From XYD12-FULL-36-8 sp964391015 (GTDB lineage Bacteria; Bacteroidota; Ignavibacteria; Ignavibacteriales; Ignavibacteriaceae): 64,000 nt of DNA. The notes beneath the pieces are model-generated. The model made no database searches. It had not been told where the DNA came from and saw only the letters and a program-made list of their open reading frames with translations. Shown here in pieces: positions 1-9,672 of the stretch. The stretch covers positions 1 through 64,000 of the forward strand of contig CAYMKU010000014.1 in assembly GCA_964391015.1 (NCBI GenBank). The letters run 5' to 3'. Position numbers and translations under genes: made by a program. The first letter of the stretch is position 1. Each line of letters begins with the position of its first letter.

Positions 1-274
1 AAAATACCGCTTGCTTTTGAAGATTTTTTATTAAAATTTAATAAAGGTAAAATCATCTTCTTTTTTACTATATCAAATATTGCTAAAATCTGATGTGGAT
101 TAAATGGAACGGAAATACACAATAATATTTTTAATTTCATATTGATTTCAATGCAAGTAAACTTTCATTTGGAACGCCCTTTATATATGTAAAATACTTA
201 AAATATTTAGACTAAACAGCCAGAATACTTTATCAATTTTTCTTAGTTTTAATTACAAAATAACTGGAGGGTGC

Positions 275-2995
275 ATGTGGTACATTACTAACAGATTTGC
301 AATTATATTTTTTTTGTTGATAGTTACTTCGATAGCAACTATTGCTCAAGATCTATTTATTAGAGACAATCTTTACGACAAAGCTTCTGCTAAAGTAAAA
401 GAGAGAAAATCTTTTAATAGAGAAAGATGGTTTTATGAGCAGAGGATGTTTCCTAATAATTTCATTCCAGATGATGCCTACCAAAAAGCTGTTGACCAGC
501 GAAATCAACTGAAAGAAGAACAAGGATTTTATTCAGCTAAGTCGGATCTGAAAGGAGTTTACGTAAGTTCATGGAAAAGTATTGGACCTTCACCAGGTTA
601 CTATTCGTCATATACAAATATTTCTTCAAGGATAACTACAATTCAATATGATCCGGTAAATCCAAATAATATTTACCTCGGTGCTGCCTTTGGCGGCGTT
701 TGGAAATCAACTGATGGTGGAAATACATGGAATCCTAAAACTGATAATGAAGTATCATTATCATCTGGTTCAATTGCAATTGATCCAGCTAATCCAAACA
801 TCATTTATTATGGAACTGGTGAAGCTACTTACAGCGGTGCTTCCTACTATGGAAGAGGACTCTTAAAATCAACAGATGGGGGAAATACTTGGACAAATTA
901 TACAAGCGGATTGCCTTCATTATCATACACTTCACGAATAGTTATTCGTCCAAATAATTCTGCTCAACTTCTTGCTGCAATGGGAAGTTCCGGTTTGTAC
1001 AGAAGCACAAATAGCGGTGCAACTTGGACTCAATTAATATCAGGAAGATGTGATGATGTAGTTTTCAGTCCATCAGGTGATACAGTTTATATTGTTGGTT
1101 CGGGTGTCGGTTATCGTATTTCAACAAACGGAGGAACATCTTTTGTTTCAAGTGCTGCACTAACTATGGGATCTAGAAACCACATCGCTATGTGTAAAAC
1201 AAGTCCTAGAATTCTTTATTATGCTAACTATACTTCTCCTAACATAACGGTTTACAAATCAACAGATGCGGGAAATTCTTTTATTCAGGTAAGTGTTGGG
1301 ACTGATTTTGCAGGCTCGCAAGCGTGGTATGATTTTTATATGCACGTTAACCCCTTCAATCCGAATTACGCTTATGTAGGTTCGATAGATATTTGGAGAA
1401 CTACGAATGGCGGAACATCGTTTCAGAATATTACGAATGGATATTCCGGAGGTTACGTTCATGTTGATCAGCACAATGTAGCTTGTCATCCAACTGATTC
1501 ATTGAAAATGATGTGTGTTAATGATGGCGGAGTGTGGAAATCAAATGATAGAGGAACAACATGGACAAACCTTAATGCGGCATTAACTTTAACACAGTTT
1601 TATAGGATTGCATCTGATCCATTAAATGGAAGCCATATTATGGGAGGTACACAAGATAACGGGACACAAAGAACATTAGGAACAGTGAATTGGAGTTTGG
1701 CTTTTGGTGGAGACGGTGGTGAGGTTTGTTTTCATTCACAGAATTCAAACTATATTCTTGGTGAAACACAAAATAATGGGGTAAGACGTTCAACAAATAA
1801 TGGAACAAGCTGGGCATCAGCAACTTCAGGACTTTCTGGGAATGGCGCCTGGGTCGGTCCGCTGATTTCCCATCCATCAAGTTCTGGAATTTTTTATACG
1901 GCGCGGGAACAAGTATTCAAAACTACTAATTGGGGTTCAAGCTGGGCTGCAATTTCTTCCGGCACAAGCGGAACTATTAGAGAAATGACAATAAGCAAAT
2001 CATCACCAAATATTATGTATGCAACTTCAGGGAGCCAAATTTATAAATCCACCGATGCCGGAACTACTTTTACAAATGTAACTGTGGGTTTACCGGGTAG
2101 GACAATTACAAGTGTTTATGTGCATCCCGATTCTTCCGATGTTGTGATAATAACTTACTCTGGGTTTGGAGGAGGGCATATTTACAAATCAAATAATGGT
2201 GCTTCATCATGGCAAAATTTTTCAGGCAATTTACCTGATTCACCTGCAAACGATGTTTTGCTTCTTCCATTTTCAAATTCAACACTTTGTTTGATTGCAA
2301 CTGATGTTGGTGTATTTGCCACTGATGATTGGGGAAAGACATGGATTGAACTTGCCGACGGACTTCCAAATACTGTTGCGATGCATCTAGATTATAATAA
2401 AACTACCAGAGAAATTTTTGTTGGCACTCATGGAAGGGGGGTTTACAAAACTAATTTACAACTTAAGCTCAATCTTAAAGTCCTAATTGAAGGAAGATAC
2501 AATCAAACCACGAATTCGATGATTAGTGATACAATTAATGTTTACCTTGCTAAATCATTTTTCCCATTCACATATATTGATTCCGCCAAAATATTCTTAA
2601 ATACCAATGGAGAAAGTGCAGCTTATTTTTCAAAAGCATTACGCGATTCAGTTTACTACATTGTAATAAAACATCGTAGTTCAATTGAAACATGGAGTGC
2701 AGCAGCACAAGCTTTCAATACATCTGAAATGATTTATGATTTTAGTTCAGATTCATCTAAAGCATTTGGATTTAACATGATTAAAAAAGGAAACAAATGG
2801 TGTATTTACAGTGGTGATGTTAATCAGGACAAGTTTATAGATGGCACAGATGTAAATAACTGCTACAACAACGCAGTTTGGGGACAAGGTGGCTACATAA
2901 ATACTGATCTGGATGGGGATAATTTTGTTGACGGTGCCGATGTAACTATATCGTACAACAATAATGTAAAAGGAATTGGAGCAGAATTTCCCTAA
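275..2995 (+). CDS. Secreted BNR/sortilin-like propeller protein with dockerin-like C-terminal module
   Basis: The protein has 906 residues. An N-terminal signal peptide (hydrophobic stretch at residues 7-24, ending in IAQ) shows export. Residues about 105-722 contain around eleven Asp-box motifs of the form S/T-x-D-x-G-x-T-W/F (for example KSTDGGNTW), as in BNR-repeat and VPS10/sortilin-type beta-propellers. Residues about 730-906 form the module shared with the proteins at 3315, 6424 and 11847: a beta-rich part with the motifs IKHR and KWCIYSGD, then two calcium-loop repeats (DVNQDKFIDGTD and DLDGDNFVDGAD) that resemble type I dockerin repeats. There is no T9SS CTD. The ATG at 275 follows a good ribosome site, GGAGGG at 266-271. 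Asp-box propellers occur in sialidases, xyloglucanases and binding proteins, so the substrate cannot be stated. Fold and secretion are confident; function is not. Confidence 0.8.
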   Translation: MWYITNRFAIIFFLLIVTSIATIAQDLFIRDNLYDKASAKVKERKSFNRERWFYEQRMFPNNFIPDDAYQKAVDQRNQLKEEQGFYSAKSDLKGVYVSSWKSIGPSPGYYSSYTNISSRITTIQYDPVNPNNIYLGAAFGGVWKSTDGGNTWNPKTDNEVSLSSGSIAIDPANPNIIYYGTGEATYSGASYYGRGLLKSTDGGNTWTNYTSGLPSLSYTSRIVIRPNNSAQLLAAMGSSGLYRSTNSGATWTQLISGRCDDVVFSPSGDTVYIVGSGVGYRISTNGGTSFVSSAALTMGSRNHIAMCKTSPRILYYANYTSPNITVYKSTDAGNSFIQVSVGTDFAGSQAWYDFYMHVNPFNPNYAYVGSIDIWRTTNGGTSFQNITNGYSGGYVHVDQHNVACHPTDSLKMMCVNDGGVWKSNDRGTTWTNLNAALTLTQFYRIASDPLNGSHIMGGTQDNGTQRTLGTVNWSLAFGGDGGEVCFHSQNSNYILGETQNNGVRRSTNNGTSWASATSGLSGNGAWVGPLISHPSSSGIFYTAREQVFKTTNWGSSWAAISSGTSGTIREMTISKSSPNIMYATSGSQIYKSTDAGTTFTNVTVGLPGRTITSVYVHPDSSDVVIITYSGFGGGHIYKSNNGASSWQNFSGNLPDSPANDVLLLPFSNSTLCLIATDVGVFATDDWGKTWIELADGLPNTVAMHLDYNKTTREIFVGTHGRGVYKTNLQLKLNLKVLIEGRYNQTTNSMISDTINVYLAKSFFPFTYIDSAKIFLNTNGESAAYFSKALRDSVYYIVIKHRSSIETWSAAAQAFNTSEMIYDFSSDSSKAFGFNMIKKGNKWCIYSGDVNQDKFIDGTDVNNCYNNAVWGQGGYINTDLDGDNFVDGADVTISYNNNVKGIGAEFP

Positions 2996-3314
2996 TTACG
3001 GTTTATTTTGGGAATTGAAACGCAAAAAAATTAAAGAAATTTACTTCTAAATCTGGAGTCCATTTTTACAAAATACTTAAAACAGTAGTTTGATTCCTAT
3101 GTTTAACACATAATTTTAGACCCTCAACAAAATCTCTAAAGAGTAGAAGTGAAAATTATCTCAAAACGATAATCAATACTTCTTTTAAATTTTATTATTT
3201 CCATTCTTTTTTAATTCTAAAATTATTATTTTCGCACGCAAATATTAGAGAGCATTTAAATTTACAATCAGTTCGTAGTGAGGGGCTCTTTATTATTAAA
3301 GGAGGGTGTATAAG
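2996..3314. other. Intergenic stretch, no gene seen
   Basis: These 319 bases between two secreted-protein genes are AT-rich. I see no ORF, tRNA or strong hairpin terminator. The last 15 bases hold the ribosome site AAGGAGGGTG of the next gene. The string AAAATACTTAAAA occurs here near 3069 and also near 190 upstream of the first gene, which may be chance or a shared promoter part. Confidence 0.4.
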
Positions 3315-6281
3315 ATGAAAAGAACTTTTCTTCTTTTCATATCTGTTTTGTGTTATATTTATTCACTTCACGCACAAGCAGGAAACTACTATAATTCCAT
3401 AAATCCCAATTCCACTTCATTTATTAATGATTTGGAAAATAGAATTAGAAACCCCTATACTCAAATAAGCTATAATAGCTTTGATGAAACGAACATTGCC
3501 AACTTTGCATCTATAAACAATGGGAATGGAACTCGATCGGTCTTTTGTGTTTATTCAAGCTATGAGCACATTTACACACCTCCATTTGCTTGGATACCAA
3601 TAAGTAGAGAACATACCTACTGTTTTAGTTGGCAACCAGGCAATAGTGAATCGCGTCCTGAATATTCAGATCAACACCACCTATTCCCCACTCACCAAAA
3701 TGGTGCTAATGGTGTTCGCAGCAACCACCCACTTGGTAATGTGGTAAATATCTCCAGCACATTCTTGGAGGGAAAATTCGGTACAAATAGTAACGGTAAA
3801 CAAGTTTATGAACCAAGAAATCAACATAAAGGAGATGCCGCACGTGCTTTATTATATATGGCTTTAAGATATAATGGTATAGATGGTTATGACTGGACAT
3901 TTAATTGGTTGAATAATACAAAACTTCCCTCATTAAGCGAGGGACCTCAAGACTTAGCAACTTTGATCGCATGGCACAAACAAGATCCTCCAGACAAATG
4001 GGAAGTTGATAGAAATAATTATATCCAATCAATTCAACAAAATAGAAACCCTTTTGTTGATCATCCTGAATATGTTAATTATATAAACTTTAATGATTTA
4101 AATAAACTCTCACCTGTTTATGCAACAGAACCTCAAAATTATGTAACTTCATTTTCTGCTAGTTCAAATGCATCTACAATAACAGTGTCTTGGACTGATG
4201 CATTATCTGGATCTCAAGTTCCATCTGGTTACTTGTTGCTTGCATATAAAAAGGACACTTATTTTCTCCCAATAGATGGAGAAATATATACAGATGACAA
4301 TGACCTTTCTGATGGTGTTGCAGTTGTCAATATATCTTATTCAGCACAAGATAATTATAGTTTTTCTAATTTATCTAATGGAACATATTATTTTGCTATA
4401 TTCTCTTATTATGGATCGGGTTCTTCAATAAATTACAAAATTGATGGAGCCCTCCCACGAACTTCGTCAGCAGTTAACACTACCCTAGCGATAGAACCTA
4501 CGAATCATGTTACAAATTTTAGTACTGGAACTATCACAAGTTCATCAATTGAAGTGACATGGACAGATGCTTTAGTTGAAACACAAATTCCAGAAGGATA
4601 TTTAATTCTAGCAAATACGAGTGGAAGCTTTATTGCACCTTCTGATGGTACTGTCTATTCAGATGACTTAAATTTAGCTGATGGTTCCGCACAAATTAAT
4701 GTGGCATACACCGCAGCAAATAATATGATTTTCTCAGCATTGAATCCTAGCACTGCATACTATTTCAAGATTTATTCTTACAATGGAAGTGGAAGTACAC
4801 GAAATTATAAAACTGATGGCGTTGTACCACAAACTAATGATGTAACAAATGCTCCTTCATTAGCTGTTGAACCCACAAATTACGTGACAAATTTTAATGT
4901 TGGAACTATTACAAGTTCATCAATTGATGTAACATGGACGGATGCTTTAGCGGGAACTCAAGTACCTGAGGGATATCTGATTTTAGCTAACCTTAACGGA
5001 TCATTCACCTCTCCAACTGATGGTATAGTATATACCGATGATAACAATCTATCGGATGGATCAGCTCAAATTAATGTTTCTTATTCTGCGAGCGATATTT
5101 ACAATTTTACTTCTCTGACTCCAAGTACAACTTACTACTTCAGAATCTACTCTTACAATGGAAGTGGAAGTGCAAGAAATTACAAGACTGATGGTAGTGT
5201 CCCTCAAATAAACGGGACAACACTTAATGCAACAGTTTCACTTCCTAATGCATGGATCAATGAATTTCATTATGATAACATTAGCACAGATGTCAACGAA
5301 TTTATTGAGGTTGTTGTTCCAAACAGCCACACGAGTTCACCGGAGTTAACAAAATTTTCAGTTGTACTTTATAACGGTAATGGCGGTGCAGCGTATGACA
5401 CAACGACATTAAACACATTCACTAAAGGCAGTACAGATACAGCGAATGGATTTACCTATTATTCATTTGCTTACCCAACAGATGGAATTCAAAATGGATC
5501 ACCTGATGGTATTGCATTAGGTTATAACTCGAATTTGATTCAGTTCCTTAGTTATGAAGGGACCTTTACTGGTGTTGGAGGTATTGCAAACGGAATTCTA
5601 TCAACTGATGTTGGACTTTCAGAATCTAGTTCAACTACTTCAACTAGTTCCTTAGGCCTAACAGGAGCAGGGAACAAATATTCCGACTTCAATTGGACTA
5701 CATTCACTTCATCAGCAACTCGAGGATCAACTAACGGTGGGCAATCATTTCTACCACGTACTTTGTATTTAACTGCTTTGATAGAAGGTTTGTTTGATGG
5801 GACAAGTATGACACCAGATACTATAACCGTTGAATTAAGAAACCCTTTATCATTTTCATTATTAGAGTCAAAGAAAACATTCATTGATGCTTCAGGATCT
5901 TGTACACCTACCTTTTCGAAAGTGGCAAATGATATTCCTTTTTTCATTGTAATAAAACATCGTAACTCAACTGTAACTTGGAGCAGTTTACAAAAATTAT
6001 TTACTTTAGGTTTTCTTAATTATGACTTTACTTCAAGTGAAAGTAAAGCATATGGAAATAATTTAAAGCTCAAAGGAACAAGATGGTGTATTTATAGTGG
6101 AGATATTAATCAAGATGAATTCATTGATGGATCAGATGTGTCAGATTGCTTTAATGATGCAAGCGTTGGAGTAGCGGGATACATCAATACCGATCTGACT
6201 GGCGATGATTTTGTCGATGGAAGTGATGTTTCTATTGTATTTAACAATAGTACCCAAGGTATTGGTGCAGCATATCCTTAA
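3315..6281 (+). CDS. Secreted endonuclease I family nuclease with three FN3 domains, lamin-tail-like domain and dockerin-like module
   Basis: This reading frame can be opened at a GTG at 3306, but the ATG at 3315 is chosen because AAGGAGGG at 3299-3306 is correctly spaced for it and the signal peptide then begins MKRTFLLF. The product has about 988 residues. Residues 25-250 match the endonuclease I family (PF04231): REHTYCFSW near 97, DQHHLFPT near 118, a SNHPLGN block near 137, a KGDAARAL block and the closing NRNPFVDHPE. Three fibronectin type III-like repeats start near residues 269, 392 and 517. A lamin-tail-like domain (WINEFHYDN, EFIEVV) spans about 645-813. The shared module fills 817-988, with loops DINQDEFIDGSD and DLTGDDFVDGSD. 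The likely role is extracellular, non-specific nucleic-acid hydrolysis for nutrient supply. The nuclease call is firm from the catalytic-site motifs. Confidence 0.87.
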   Translation: MKRTFLLFISVLCYIYSLHAQAGNYYNSINPNSTSFINDLENRIRNPYTQISYNSFDETNIANFASINNGNGTRSVFCVYSSYEHIYTPPFAWIPISREHTYCFSWQPGNSESRPEYSDQHHLFPTHQNGANGVRSNHPLGNVVNISSTFLEGKFGTNSNGKQVYEPRNQHKGDAARALLYMALRYNGIDGYDWTFNWLNNTKLPSLSEGPQDLATLIAWHKQDPPDKWEVDRNNYIQSIQQNRNPFVDHPEYVNYINFNDLNKLSPVYATEPQNYVTSFSASSNASTITVSWTDALSGSQVPSGYLLLAYKKDTYFLPIDGEIYTDDNDLSDGVAVVNISYSAQDNYSFSNLSNGTYYFAIFSYYGSGSSINYKIDGALPRTSSAVNTTLAIEPTNHVTNFSTGTITSSSIEVTWTDALVETQIPEGYLILANTSGSFIAPSDGTVYSDDLNLADGSAQINVAYTAANNMIFSALNPSTAYYFKIYSYNGSGSTRNYKTDGVVPQTNDVTNAPSLAVEPTNYVTNFNVGTITSSSIDVTWTDALAGTQVPEGYLILANLNGSFTSPTDGIVYTDDNNLSDGSAQINVSYSASDIYNFTSLTPSTTYYFRIYSYNGSGSARNYKTDGSVPQINGTTLNATVSLPNAWINEFHYDNISTDVNEFIEVVVPNSHTSSPELTKFSVVLYNGNGGAAYDTTTLNTFTKGSTDTANGFTYYSFAYPTDGIQNGSPDGIALGYNSNLIQFLSYEGTFTGVGGIANGILSTDVGLSESSSTTSTSSLGLTGAGNKYSDFNWTTFTSSATRGSTNGGQSFLPRTLYLTALIEGLFDGTSMTPDTITVELRNPLSFSLLESKKTFIDASGSCTPTFSKVANDIPFFIVIKHRNSTVTWSSLQKLFTLGFLNYDFTSSESKAYGNNLKLKGTRWCIYSGDINQDEFIDGSDVSDCFNDASVGVAGYINTDLTGDDFVDGSDVSIVFNNSTQGIGAAYP

Positions 6282-6423
6282 AATTATATAGCAAAACAAA
6301 GTTCCAATAAAAAACTATTGTTTTACTTTTTCGTTTGTACCAATAAGTTTGCAATAAAATGATTGATATAATACTTTTAAAATAAGATATTAAAAGTGTT
6401 CTTATTATTTATTTTTAATTTAA

Positions 6424-8703
6424 ATGAAAAAGAAGAATTATTTACTTGTTCTCTCGATTGTTTTTATTCTAATAACCCGCCTTAATATCTGTGCTCAATC
6501 TTTAATCTCAAATTATAATGATTTATTTGCCCAGGCATCGAATGAATTCAACGTTCCCGTAAATTTATTGAAAGGCATTGCTTATGAAGAAACCCGGTGG
6601 CAACATTTAATCTGGTCTGACAACGATACAGCCTCGTCCTGCAATGGATTGCCACGCGTTTATGGTATAATGGGTTTGTGGGATAACGATTATTTTGGCC
6701 ATTCTCTTAGAGATGCTGCAAGGTTAATTGGCAAACTACCTCATGATCTTAAACTAAGTCCTTTTGATAACATAAGAGGTGCCGCAGCACTGTTGAGGAA
6801 TATATATGATGAAAATATTAAATTTCCAGATAATAGTAATAATTCAATTGAGGGCTGGAATAATGCTCTCGCAAAGTTTTCCGGGTACCCTCAAGTTGAA
6901 ATAGCTTATCAGCGAGCTTATGATATTTACGAATTGATCTTTATAGGGTATAATAAATTCGGCATTAAGATAGAAGCACAAAAGATAAATATGAATCTAT
7001 TACAAAGTCATTTAGAAGAGTTAAAAGATAAAGTTAAAAAAAATCCAAAAACAACTTTAGCAACACCTGATTACCCATTAGCAGTATGGAATCCTGCTAG
7101 CTCATCAAATTATTCGACAACGTTAATTAATCATTACTTTGTTGTTGTTCACGATATTGAAGGAACCTACTTGAGTTGTATTTCATGGTTCAAAAATCCT
7201 GCAGCACAAGTAAGTGCTCATTATGTTCTTAATGCTAAAAAAGATATTGTAAATGACTCGGTGGCAGGACAAGTTACACAGATGGTAGAAGAAAGATATA
7301 GGGCATGGCATGTTGGGTGTTGGAATTCTTATATGATTGGATTAGAACATGAAGGTTATGCCAATACTCCTGCATGGTATACTCCGGAATTGTATAATTC
7401 ATCAGCAAATCTTATTAAATATATTTGCGATAAATACTCAATCCCAAAAGACAGATATCACATCATAGCACATTCCGAGTGGCAAAATACAAATTGGAAA
7501 AATTGGATGAACACAAATTTTGCTTCCATTGACCCAACTTGTAACACTCATACCGATCCTGGTATTTTTTGGAAATGGGATTCTCTTATGGCTGCTGTAA
7601 CTTCGCAGAATAAAGAAGTAATATCCGGTTTCGAATTCGTCACTTCTCCTTGGTGGAATCCAACAACTTCAGGTTCTACCTTTGGTGTAAGTAAAAACTC
7701 TTCTATTAGTCAATCAGCAGAGTCTAAGAAAGGTGGCACATATTCAGGAAAATTGATACTAATTGATTCCTCTCAAACATCAAACTGGTTCGTTAGGGTT
7801 TATAACGATTACATAAGTAAAGACACTATCAAAGTTGGAACCGATGGCTATATTCGTATTTACTTAAAATCATCTTCTGTTCCTTCAGGAATTAAAGTAA
7901 GACTCGCAGTTGACGACAACTCAACTTCTATCACCGAAGCTACAACTTGGCAGACTGTTATTGCTGATGGGGCATGGCATCTGTATGAATGGAAAATTAA
8001 TGACCCTTCACAATGGGATAGTTTTTCAGGTGGCAATGGGCAAATAGACGGACCGAACACCTATTTCGATAGTATTCAATTTAGTTGCAATGACCCAAAT
8101 TCGAGTTCGACTCAATTTGTAATATATATTGACAATATTGAAAAAGGAATACAGCCTAAAAATACTATTACTCTAAATCTAACTGCATTACTAGAAGGGT
8201 TTTATAATAGTTCGACAAATAACTCAACGAGAGATACTATAACTGTATTCTTAAGAAATACTTCTTCCCCCTTTCTATCAGTTGATTCAGCCAAGATTGT
8301 TCAAGATAGTTTAGGTAATTCGATAAGTAACTTTATGAACGCACCAACTGGTTTATATTATATTGTAATTAAGCATCGAAATCATTTGGAAACATGGAGC
8401 CGAAATGGAGGAGAAAATTTAGTTAAAGGCTCTGAATTTACATATGATTTCACTGATTCCCCCACTAAAGCATATGGGAATAACTTGAAGTTAAAAGGAA
8501 CAAAGTGGTGCATTTGGGCTGGCGATACTAATTCCGATCAATTTTTAGATGGAAGCGATGTGAGTATTTGTCATAATGATGCAAGTATTGGTCAGCAAGG
8601 TTATATTATTACTGATCTTAATGGGGATAATTTTGCCGATGGCGAAGACGTAAGCATCGTATTTAATAATTCTTCACTTGGAGTTGGGGTCTCACATCCT
8701 TAG
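6424..8703 (+). CDS. Secreted cell-wall hydrolase: lysozyme-like domain, amidase_2 domain, CBM-like domain, dockerin-like module
   Basis: The protein has 759 residues with a signal peptide ending near INICAQ. Residues about 30-180 resemble a lytic transglycosylase/lysozyme fold (GIAYEETRW, then YGIMGLWD). Residues about 235-395 match N-acetylmuramoyl-L-alanine amidase type 2: VVVHDIEG carries the first zinc histidine near 243 and THTDPGIFW near 375 carries the second histidine and the aspartate. Residues about 400-575 form a beta-sandwich, carbohydrate-binding-like domain with the string WDSFSGGNGQIDGP, which is also present in the GH18 protein at 11847. Residues 582-759 are the shared dockerin-like module (DTNSDQFLDGSD, DLNGDNFADGED). 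The expected role is cleavage of peptidoglycan of other cells or of wall debris outside the cell. No clear ribosome site precedes the ATG. The amidase assignment is strong; the N-terminal lysozyme-like call is moderate. Confidence 0.83.
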   Translation: MKKKNYLLVLSIVFILITRLNICAQSLISNYNDLFAQASNEFNVPVNLLKGIAYEETRWQHLIWSDNDTASSCNGLPRVYGIMGLWDNDYFGHSLRDAARLIGKLPHDLKLSPFDNIRGAAALLRNIYDENIKFPDNSNNSIEGWNNALAKFSGYPQVEIAYQRAYDIYELIFIGYNKFGIKIEAQKINMNLLQSHLEELKDKVKKNPKTTLATPDYPLAVWNPASSSNYSTTLINHYFVVVHDIEGTYLSCISWFKNPAAQVSAHYVLNAKKDIVNDSVAGQVTQMVEERYRAWHVGCWNSYMIGLEHEGYANTPAWYTPELYNSSANLIKYICDKYSIPKDRYHIIAHSEWQNTNWKNWMNTNFASIDPTCNTHTDPGIFWKWDSLMAAVTSQNKEVISGFEFVTSPWWNPTTSGSTFGVSKNSSISQSAESKKGGTYSGKLILIDSSQTSNWFVRVYNDYISKDTIKVGTDGYIRIYLKSSSVPSGIKVRLAVDDNSTSITEATTWQTVIADGAWHLYEWKINDPSQWDSFSGGNGQIDGPNTYFDSIQFSCNDPNSSSTQFVIYIDNIEKGIQPKNTITLNLTALLEGFYNSSTNNSTRDTITVFLRNTSSPFLSVDSAKIVQDSLGNSISNFMNAPTGLYYIVIKHRNHLETWSRNGGENLVKGSEFTYDFTDSPTKAYGNNLKLKGTKWCIWAGDTNSDQFLDGSDVSICHNDASIGQQGYIITDLNGDNFADGEDVSIVFNNSSLGVGVSHP

Positions 8704-8819
8704 ATTTATTTTGGTAATTTGTAATTTTTTAAGCCGAAATAAATTCTGATAACCTTAAACGTTTTTAGAAACAAAATTTTTACATTAAATAATCATTCAA
8801 CTATCAAAGGAATCAAGCA

Positions 8820-9434
8820 ATGAAGAAATCAATCTTTTTCATCTTATTTACTTCGCTTCTTGTTGGCTATGAAAGCCAAACGTTTTCGCAACCAAAGTAT
8901 AAATTGGAAGTGAGAAATATTAAGCAAACTTCATCTACAGAATTTGAATTGGAGCTTTATATCTCAAAGGTGGGCGGATCAAATGAGCTCTTTGTTAAAG
9001 GACAATATGCACTCTCATTTAACCCAAAAATTATAAGAGATACTGCCAGTTTAACAATGTCTTATATTTTTAATACTTCAGAACTTCCTGAAAATAATCA
9101 AGGTAAATTGTGTCAGACTTATGTTGGCGGACCTTACGGCTATGCCTTGTATATTTTAGCACCGTATGACAATTCCGGCTGCGAGATTTCTGATACAGTC
9201 AAATCAGTTAGAATCGGCAAGTATAAGGTTACTAGCTCACTCCCCTTCACTTCAGAAAAATTAATGCTCAACTGGCGAGTTGAGCGACCCAACCCATTTT
9301 CGAAGGTTTGGTACAGCTCAGAAAAACTATCTCTTCAACTCGACAACAAAAATCTAAACTTCGAATTGATTGGTGGGGATCTTGAGCTTATAGATAAATT
9401 TATTCAAAAGGATATGGAGAATCCGAAAGAATAG
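8820..9434 (+). CDS. Small secreted protein, cohesin-like beta-sandwich (putative)
   Basis: The protein has 204 residues with a signal peptide (MKKSIFFILF, cleavage near FSQ). It holds one beta-rich domain with the layout seen in cohesin-like domains of FCB secreted proteins: FELELYISK, then GQYALSFNPKII, then a region that ends in VRIGKYKV and a hydrophobic LNWRV strand. It has no T9SS CTD, no dockerin repeats and no catalytic motif that I can recognise. It lies between genes for four dockerin-like proteins, which makes a binding or scaffold role plausible, but that is inference from context and weak fold resemblance. The ATG follows AAAGGAATC, a fair ribosome site. It could instead be a plain adhesin-type domain. 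Confidence 0.55.
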   Translation: MKKSIFFILFTSLLVGYESQTFSQPKYKLEVRNIKQTSSTEFELELYISKVGGSNELFVKGQYALSFNPKIIRDTASLTMSYIFNTSELPENNQGKLCQTYVGGPYGYALYILAPYDNSGCEISDTVKSVRIGKYKVTSSLPFTSEKLMLNWRVERPNPFSKVWYSSEKLSLQLDNKNLNFELIGGDLELIDKFIQKDMENPKE

Positions 9435-9578
9435 ATTTTTATAATCTTATTGCAATGCGTATTTCATATGTCTCATTCTTGGGCAGTTTTCTCAGTCTGT
9501 CCCAAATTATTCAGCATACATGCCGAATAATTTCATTGCATAATGGCTTATAGATTGTTACATTGAAAATGAATTCTT

Positions 9579-9608
9579 TAAGAACTTTGCGCAAAGTTGC
9601 AAGTTCTT
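9579..9608. other. Hairpin upstream of the T9SS beta-helix gene
   Basis: AAGAACTT at 9580-9587 and AAGTTCTT at 9601-9608 form an 8-bp stem. No T-run follows, so a simple terminator is not well supported. It could be a 5' UTR structure of the next gene. Confidence 0.3.
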
Positions 9609-9672
9609 ATAAGTGAGGGAAAATACTTCAAATCTTAATTAACTTATCTTAAACTAATTTATAGAGGGCGTT

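Noticed and set aside
5552..5947. Reverse-strand open frame of 131 codons
   Set aside because: It is a shadow of the lamin-tail and module region of the endonuclease gene, with no start signal of its own.
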